Shown here: piece by piece, positions 6,129 through 10,520 of the stretch | Layout of the letters: the number at the start of each line of letters is the position of its first letter | Position numbering within the stretch: the first letter of the stretch is position 1 | Assembly: GCA_021780275.1 (NCBI GenBank) | Contig: JAJXZC010000383.1 | Location: 1 to 10,520 of the forward strand | Direction of reading: 5' to 3' | Length of the DNA: 10,520 nucleotides | DNA from: Pseudomonadota bacterium | GTDB taxonomy: Bacteria; Pseudomonadota; Alphaproteobacteria; Parvibaculales; Parvibaculaceae | Program-made: the position numbers and the translations under genes | The notes under the pieces: generated by a model | Seen by the model: the letters and a program-made list of their open reading frames with translations, nothing else | What the model was told of the DNA's origin: nothing | Databases searched by the model: none

Positions 6129-9100
6129 ATGACCCGGTGGCCGCCTCCGCCGAATTATGGCAATGAGACGCGAGCGACTCAACAAGACAGCGAAATTGCG
6201 CCCATGCCCGCCTTGACGCACGCCACCGCGCCGGTCGCGCCTCTGTTACGGCAAGTCGAAAAATTGTCCGAGGCGGAACCAGACCTGCTGCGCCTGAAAG
6301 CGCTATTCGCCTGGCCGGTGGGCAAGGCAAGCTTCGACAAGGTCGTCGTGGAGTCGCGCCTCGCTGGTCCCGGCGGCTTGGCCTGGACTCAGAAGGCGCA
6401 GGCCGACGCCATCGAGCGGTTGGTTTCGCTGAAACTGCTGGACGCCGATCGTTCCTGCGCCAGGCCCTTGTGGCACCCGCTGACGGTCGAATTCCTGGCG
6501 ACGCCGAAGGGGCGGGAAGCCGCGGCCGCCATGGCAAGGCTGCCGTCCTCCGAGGCGCGCGGACCCTATTACGCCTATTACATCCACACGGACACGGCCT
6601 TCCTGCGGCTGCTGCGCCTGCGGCTTTATGAAAACGACGCCGAGGCCTTCGGCCCGCTGCTGGCCAAATATGACAATGCCTACAATGCGGCTTACGGGCC
6701 CCACGTCCTCGCGACCCTGTTCGCCGAAACGCCGGTGGAGATGGACTGGCTGACGAGCCTTTCCGACGATGTTCAGCTGCGTGTGTTCGGCGTCAAGATC
6801 GATCGCCTGCTGTTGACGGGACGGGCGACGCCCGAAGTCCCGGCGATGATCGCGCATTATCGCGAGAGGGAGGATGAACCCGCCTTCCGGCCGCTCGCCT
6901 TCGCGCTGATGGCGCTCGACCTAATGTCGGCGCGGTTCGACTCCGCCCGCCGCAAGAGCGTCACGCTGGACGAGGACGGCGCCGAGGAATACTCCCTGCT
7001 GCTGGCGCGCGGCGCGATGGATTTTCTGGAAGGCCGCAACGACGAGGCTTTGGCCCGGTGCCGGATGGCGCTCAAGCTTTTCAAGAAAGCGCGCGGAAAG
7101 CGCAAAATCTTTTTCGATGGGATGAATGGGATGCTCTTCCTGCTCGCCCTCATTCGCGCCAACGATCCGACGCTTTATCCCGAAGCGCAGACCAATCTGG
7201 ACGCGGTTCAGTTCGAAAGCAGCGTTTATTCCCCAGGTTTCGGCGCCATTCAGGCCCTGCTATGGCTGTTGCAGGGAATGGAGACCAAGGCGCGGGCGGC
7301 GCTGGAGAGGATCGATCTCCGCGGCTCCGAGCCATTTTCGGCGGCTTTCGCGACCCTGGCGCGATTCCTGCTCGACAATTCGTTGAGCGCCGCCGAAATC
7401 GCGGTCTCCAGGACATGGTTCTCGACCCTGCGTGACACCATGCCGCTGATCGCCCGCATCCATGCAGAAATATTGGCGAAAATCGACGCCGACCCCGGGA
7501 CGTACAGACAATTCCTGCGCGAATTCCCGACCGCAGACCAGGTGATCGCCTTCACGGAAATCGTGCATTTGCGCCAGCCCTGGGAGCGCAAATTCGACAA
7601 CCTGACCAATCTGCTGGCGGCGAGCGCGCCGCGTCCCGCCGCGCCTGAAGTCAAAAAGTCCAAGCGCCTGGTCTGGCTGGTCGACCCGGAGACAAAATTC
7701 ATCGAGGCCCTGGAGCAATCGGTCAAGGGAAACGATTGGACGCCTGGGCGCGCCATCGCCATGAAGCGCCTTTACGAGCAGGACCCGCGCCTCGATTATC
7801 TAAGCGATCACGACCGCCGGGCATTGCGCACCATCGTCAAGGACACCATCGGCTACGGGTACCGCGAGGAATGGTTCACGTTCGATGCGACCCGCACCTT
7901 GCCCGCGCTCGTGGGCCATCCCCTGGTCTTTCACATGAGCCGGCGCGACCAACGGCTGGAGCTGATTTTCTATCCGGTCGAACTCGCCGTGACCGAACAG
8001 AAGGGCGGCTATACATTCGCGCTCACCCATCGAGCCCAGGAGCCCACGGTATTCCTCGAAGCGGAAACCCCGACGAGGTGGCGGGTGCTGGAGTTTTCCG
8101 GCAAGCTGCTTCAGATTCAGGAAGTTTTGGGCGAGAAGGGCCTGACGGTTCCGCGCGACGCGCGCGAAAAGGTTTTGGCGCTCATCAGGGAAAAAGTCAC
8201 CGCCCTGCCTATTCGCGCCGAACTCGCTGACGCCGACTTGCCGGCGGCGGAGGGGCGACCGGATCCCGTCCTGCAAATGGCGCCGCTCGACGAAGGATTG
8301 AAGATCGTCATGGTGGTGCGGCCGTTCGGTCCCGCCGGCCCTTATTATCTGCCAGGACTTGGCGCCGCCTCGGCGCTGGCGGTGGTCGATGGCGCCAATC
8401 AGCGCGTGAAACGCGACCTCGACGCCGAGCGCGCGGCCGCCGCCAAGGTTTTGGCGGCGCTTCCAGCCTTGGGAGGCCAAACGGCCTCCGGCCATGAATG
8501 GTTGATCCCCGACGCCGAAACCGCGCTCGAATTGCTGGTGCAGATCGGCGCCCGCCAGCCGCCACTGTCCATGGAATGGCCGGAAGGCAAAAAATGGGTG
8601 GCGCGCCCCGAAGTCTCGACCGCCCGCCTGAGCCTGAAACTCGGCCGCTCGCGCGACTGGTTCCAGATCGAGGGCAAGGTCCAGGTCGATGACGATCTGG
8701 TGCTCGACATGCAAGACGTGTTGAGCCGGCTCGACCAGGCGCAGGGACGCTTCGTGCCCCTGGCCGACGGCAGTTTCCTCGCCCTCACCCGGCGCTTCCA
8801 ACAGCAGTTGAACCGGCTGCGCGGCATTGCCGAAGATCACGCCAAGGGACTGCGCCTGCCCATGCTCGGCGCGCTGGCGATGCGGGATCTCACGGAAGAA
8901 GCCGGAGCGGTGAAGGCAGACAAGGAATGGAAGACCTTTGTCGCGCGCCTGAACGCGGCGGAGAACCGACAGCCGCAGCCGCCGACCACGCTTCAGGCGG
9001 AGCTGCGCGATTACCAGCTGGAAGGCTTCCAATGGCTGTCGCGGCTGTCGCATTGGCAGGCCGGGGCCTGTCTTGCTGACGACATGGGACTGGGCAAGAC

Positions 9101-10382
9101 GGTGCAAGCCATCGCGGTCATGCTTGAACAGGCCCCTCATGGCCCCTGCCTGGTGATCGCGCCGACCTCCGTCTGCCACAATTGGGAGAACGAACTGCGG
9201 CGCTTCGCGCCGAGCCTCGTCCCGCAAAAACTGGGCGCGGCGGCGGGGCGCGCGGAGATCATCGCCGGACTCAAGGCGATGGATGTGCTGGTGATCAGCT
9301 ATGGCCTGCTGCACCAGGAAGGCGACCGTCTCGCCGAGATCGACTGGCGCATGGTGGCGTTCGACGAGGCCCAGGCGATCAAGAACGCCGAAACCCGCCG
9401 CGCCCAGGCCGGCCAGCGACTGAAGGCGCGGTTCCGCCTCGCCCTTACTGGCACGCCGATCGAGAATTATCTCGACGAGTTGTGGAGCCTGTTCAATATC
9501 ATCAATCCTGGCCTACTCGGATCGCGCGAGAGTTTTGGCCGGCGTTTTGCGACGCCCATCGAACGCAACCGCGATTCCAACGCCTTGCAGGCGCTGCGCG
9601 CCCTGATCCGGCCTTTCATCTTACGGCGGACGAAGAGCGCGGTGCTCGCCGAATTGCCGCCGCGCACCGAGGTAACTCTGGAGATCGACCTGCCCGAGGA
9701 AGAGCGCGCTTTTTACGAGGCGATGCGCCGGCGCGCGCTGGAAACCTTGGCGGAGATCAAGGAAGGCGACGGCAAGGGCGGACAAAGCCGCATCCATATT
9801 CTTGCGGAAATCACCAAATTGCGCCGGGCCTGCTGCCATCCCGCGCTGATCGATCCCGCGACCGAACTGCCCGGAGCCAAGCTCGAAGCCTTTTTGGATC
9901 TGGTCGACGAACTCATCCGCAACCGCCACAAGGCGCTGGTGTTCAGCCAGTTCGTCGGTCAACTCGAGCGGGTCGCCGAAGTCTTCCGCGCGCGGAAAAT
10001 CGCCTTCCAATATCTCGACGGCGCCACGCCCGCGTCGGAACGCGCCCGGCGCGTTGAGGCTTTTCAGGCCGGCGATGGCGAACTGTTCCTGATCAGCCTG
10101 AAGGCGGGCGGCTCGGGCCTCAATCTCACCGCCGCCGATTATGTGATACACCTCGATCCCTGGTGGAATCCCGCCGTCGAGGACCAGGCCAGCGACCGCG
10201 CCCACAGAATCGGCCAGAGCCGCCCGGTGACGATCTATCGCCTCATCGTTCGCGACTCGATCGAGGAGAAGATTCTGGACCTGCACCGCTCCAAACGCGA
10301 CCTCGCCACCGGTCTCCTGGAAGGCGCCGAAATGAGCGCCCGCCTCACCGACGAGGACTTGTTGCACATGATCCGAGGATGA
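6129..10382 (+). CDS. Large SNF2/Rad54-family DEAD/DEAH-box helicase-like ATPase
   Basis: The product is a 1417-residue SNF2-family protein, expected to be a DNA-dependent ATPase/translocase that remodels protein-DNA complexes; its cellular role is unknown. The C-terminal motor is complete: 'LRDYQLEGFQWL' from 959, Walker A 'DMGLGKT' (985-991, Lys990), motif Ia 'APTSVCHNW' (1011-1019), motif II 'DEAQ' (1079-1082, as in the bacterial/archaeal SSO1653-like branch), motif III 'LTGTPIEN' (from 1106), motif V 'SLKAGGSGLNL' (1323-1333) and motif VI 'DQASDRAHRIGQ' (1352-1363). The first ~950 residues are not a domain I recognise with certainty: about 45-115 could be a winged helix, about 130-490 is helical and perhaps TPR-like, and about 550-900 is mixed alpha/beta with 'GYGYREEWFTF'. 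No zinc-binding SWIM cysteine cluster is seen. The start is uncertain: ATG 6129 has no ribosome binding site and gives a Pro-rich leader, while ATG 6204 (Met26, 'MPALTHATAPVAPLL') looks more protein-like but also lacks a clear site. It follows virD4 by 63 bp on the same strand. Confidence 0.93.
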   Translation: MTRWPPPPNYGNETRATQQDSEIAPMPALTHATAPVAPLLRQVEKLSEAEPDLLRLKALFAWPVGKASFDKVVVESRLAGPGGLAWTQKAQADAIERLVSLKLLDADRSCARPLWHPLTVEFLATPKGREAAAAMARLPSSEARGPYYAYYIHTDTAFLRLLRLRLYENDAEAFGPLLAKYDNAYNAAYGPHVLATLFAETPVEMDWLTSLSDDVQLRVFGVKIDRLLLTGRATPEVPAMIAHYREREDEPAFRPLAFALMALDLMSARFDSARRKSVTLDEDGAEEYSLLLARGAMDFLEGRNDEALARCRMALKLFKKARGKRKIFFDGMNGMLFLLALIRANDPTLYPEAQTNLDAVQFESSVYSPGFGAIQALLWLLQGMETKARAALERIDLRGSEPFSAAFATLARFLLDNSLSAAEIAVSRTWFSTLRDTMPLIARIHAEILAKIDADPGTYRQFLREFPTADQVIAFTEIVHLRQPWERKFDNLTNLLAASAPRPAAPEVKKSKRLVWLVDPETKFIEALEQSVKGNDWTPGRAIAMKRLYEQDPRLDYLSDHDRRALRTIVKDTIGYGYREEWFTFDATRTLPALVGHPLVFHMSRRDQRLELIFYPVELAVTEQKGGYTFALTHRAQEPTVFLEAETPTRWRVLEFSGKLLQIQEVLGEKGLTVPRDAREKVLALIREKVTALPIRAELADADLPAAEGRPDPVLQMAPLDEGLKIVMVVRPFGPAGPYYLPGLGAASALAVVDGANQRVKRDLDAERAAAAKVLAALPALGGQTASGHEWLIPDAETALELLVQIGARQPPLSMEWPEGKKWVARPEVSTARLSLKLGRSRDWFQIEGKVQVDDDLVLDMQDVLSRLDQAQGRFVPLADGSFLALTRRFQQQLNRLRGIAEDHAKGLRLPMLGALAMRDLTEEAGAVKADKEWKTFVARLNAAENRQPQPPTTLQAELRDYQLEGFQWLSRLSHWQAGACLADDMGLGKTVQAIAVMLEQAPHGPCLVIAPTSVCHNWENELRRFAPSLVPQKLGAAAGRAEIIAGLKAMDVLVISYGLLHQEGDRLAEIDWRMVAFDEAQAIKNAETRRAQAGQRLKARFRLALTGTPIENYLDELWSLFNIINPGLLGSRESFGRRFATPIERNRDSNALQALRALIRPFILRRTKSAVLAELPPRTEVTLEIDLPEEERAFYEAMRRRALETLAEIKEGDGKGGQSRIHILAEITKLRRACCHPALIDPATELPGAKLEAFLDLVDELIRNRHKALVFSQFVGQLERVAEVFRARKIAFQYLDGATPASERARRVEAFQAGDGELFLISLKAGGSGLNLTAADYVIHLDPWWNPAVEDQASDRAHRIGQSRPVTIYRLIVRDSIEEKILDLHRSKRDLATGLLEGAEMSARLTDEDLLHMIRG

Positions 10383-10520
10383 CGATTGATGGGCGACTCA
10401 GGAACGGGTGTGAATCGGCATGGGGTTTCGAAGCCAATCGGCGTAATAAGCCTCTGATCTCGTTGGGATCATAGGGGTCAGCCCACCACGCCGATTTACA
10501 ATCTGCGGGAAAACGCGCGC
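10383..10520. other. Non-coding 3' flank, no gene recognised
   Basis: After the SNF2 stop the last 138 bases contain no convincing + strand gene. The minus strand is open from the window edge down to a TGA at 10400-10398, but that is only about 40 codons without recognisable similarity. The stretch contains a nested inverted repeat (10436-10496) and an extra partial copy of its arm, AATCGGC, at 10413-10419. Confidence 0.5.
10436..10496. terminator. Nested inverted repeat downstream of the SNF2 gene, possible terminator
   Basis: The outer arms AATCGGCGT (10436-10444) and ACGCCGATT (10488-10496) are perfect 9-bp reverse complements. Inside them TGATCTC (10455-10461) pairs with GGGATCA (10465-10471, one G-U pair) across a GTT triloop. 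It extends through one mismatch to CCT/AGG (10451-10453 / 10473-10475). No T-run follows on the + strand; on the minus strand the inner hairpin is followed by CTTATT. It could be a weak terminator for either direction, a protein-binding site or part of a repeat family. The pairing is seen directly; the function is inference. Confidence 0.35.

Noticed and set aside
6092..6130. TTGAAA (6092-6097) and TAGAAT (6125-6130) as a sigma70 promoter
   Set aside because: The spacing is 27 bp instead of about 17, and the -10-like box overlaps the annotated ATG. Not called.
7800..9314. 504-codon open frame on the minus strand inside the SNF2 gene
   Set aside because: It is antisense to a clearly coding, motif-bearing frame. 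High GC at third positions creates such long shadow frames, and its translation has no recognisable motif.
6129..10382. SNF2 gene as part of a known defence system such as DISARM
   Set aside because: No methyltransferase, phospholipase D or DUF1998 partner is in the window, and the left neighbour is a conjugation operon. A lone SNF2 motor is not enough.
10163..10474. 103-codon + strand open frame overlapping the SNF2 end
   Set aside because: It runs mostly in an alternate frame of the conserved helicase motif VI region; composition is Arg/Pro-rich, typical of a shadow frame.
10436..10496. Nested repeat as a tRNA gene or tRNA-derived attachment site
   Set aside because: The pairing pattern has no D-, anticodon- and T-arm arrangement and no GGTTCGA-like T loop.

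Overview
The window holds the distal half of a VirB/VirD4-type type IV secretion (conjugation-type) operon, followed by one very large SNF2-family helicase gene. All genes lie on the + strand. The DNA is GC-rich with strong GC-ending codon use, and the VirB proteins are of the proteobacterial MPF-T type. An alphaproteobacterium (Hyphomicrobiales-like) is the most natural guess, but this is inferred from protein style only; no rRNA or other taxonomic marker is present.

Region 1 (1-384) is the 3' part of a virB8 gene. Its C-terminal half is clear in one frame. Over the first ~100 bases, VirB8-like fragments fall in different frames with stops, so the copy is frameshifted (a real pseudogene, or base errors). 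Region 2 (381-6065) is a compact gene train: virB9 (TTG start overlapping the virB8 stop), virB10 (overlapping virB9 by 11 bp), virB11 (23 bp gap) and virD4 (9 bp gap). Together these encode the outer-membrane ring protein (VirB9), the envelope-spanning scaffold (VirB10), the traffic ATPase (VirB11) and the coupling protein that recruits DNA or protein substrate (VirD4). VirB8 would be the inner-membrane scaffold. A coupling protein joined to the channel genes argues for a system that exports DNA, although no relaxase, origin of transfer or pilin lies inside the window.

Region 3 (6066-6128) is a short, relatively AT-rich junction. Region 4 (6129-10382) encodes a ~1400-residue protein. Its C-terminal third is a complete SNF2/Rad54-like ATPase. 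Its N-terminal ~950 residues comprise a possible winged-helix start, a long helical (perhaps TPR-like) stretch and a mixed alpha/beta part of unknown function. Whether it belongs to the transfer element or is flanking chromosomal DNA cannot be decided here. Region 5 (10383-10520) has no convincing gene but contains a nested inverted repeat that may act as a terminator.

The oddities most worth a second look are the broken virB8, an in-frame 12-bp tandem repeat in the virB11 interdomain linker, a ~200-residue C-terminal extension on VirD4, and the large uncharacterised N-terminal part of the SNF2 protein beside a conjugation operon. I see no CRISPR array, tRNA, rRNA or insertion sequence, and no convincing evidence of a wholly new system.
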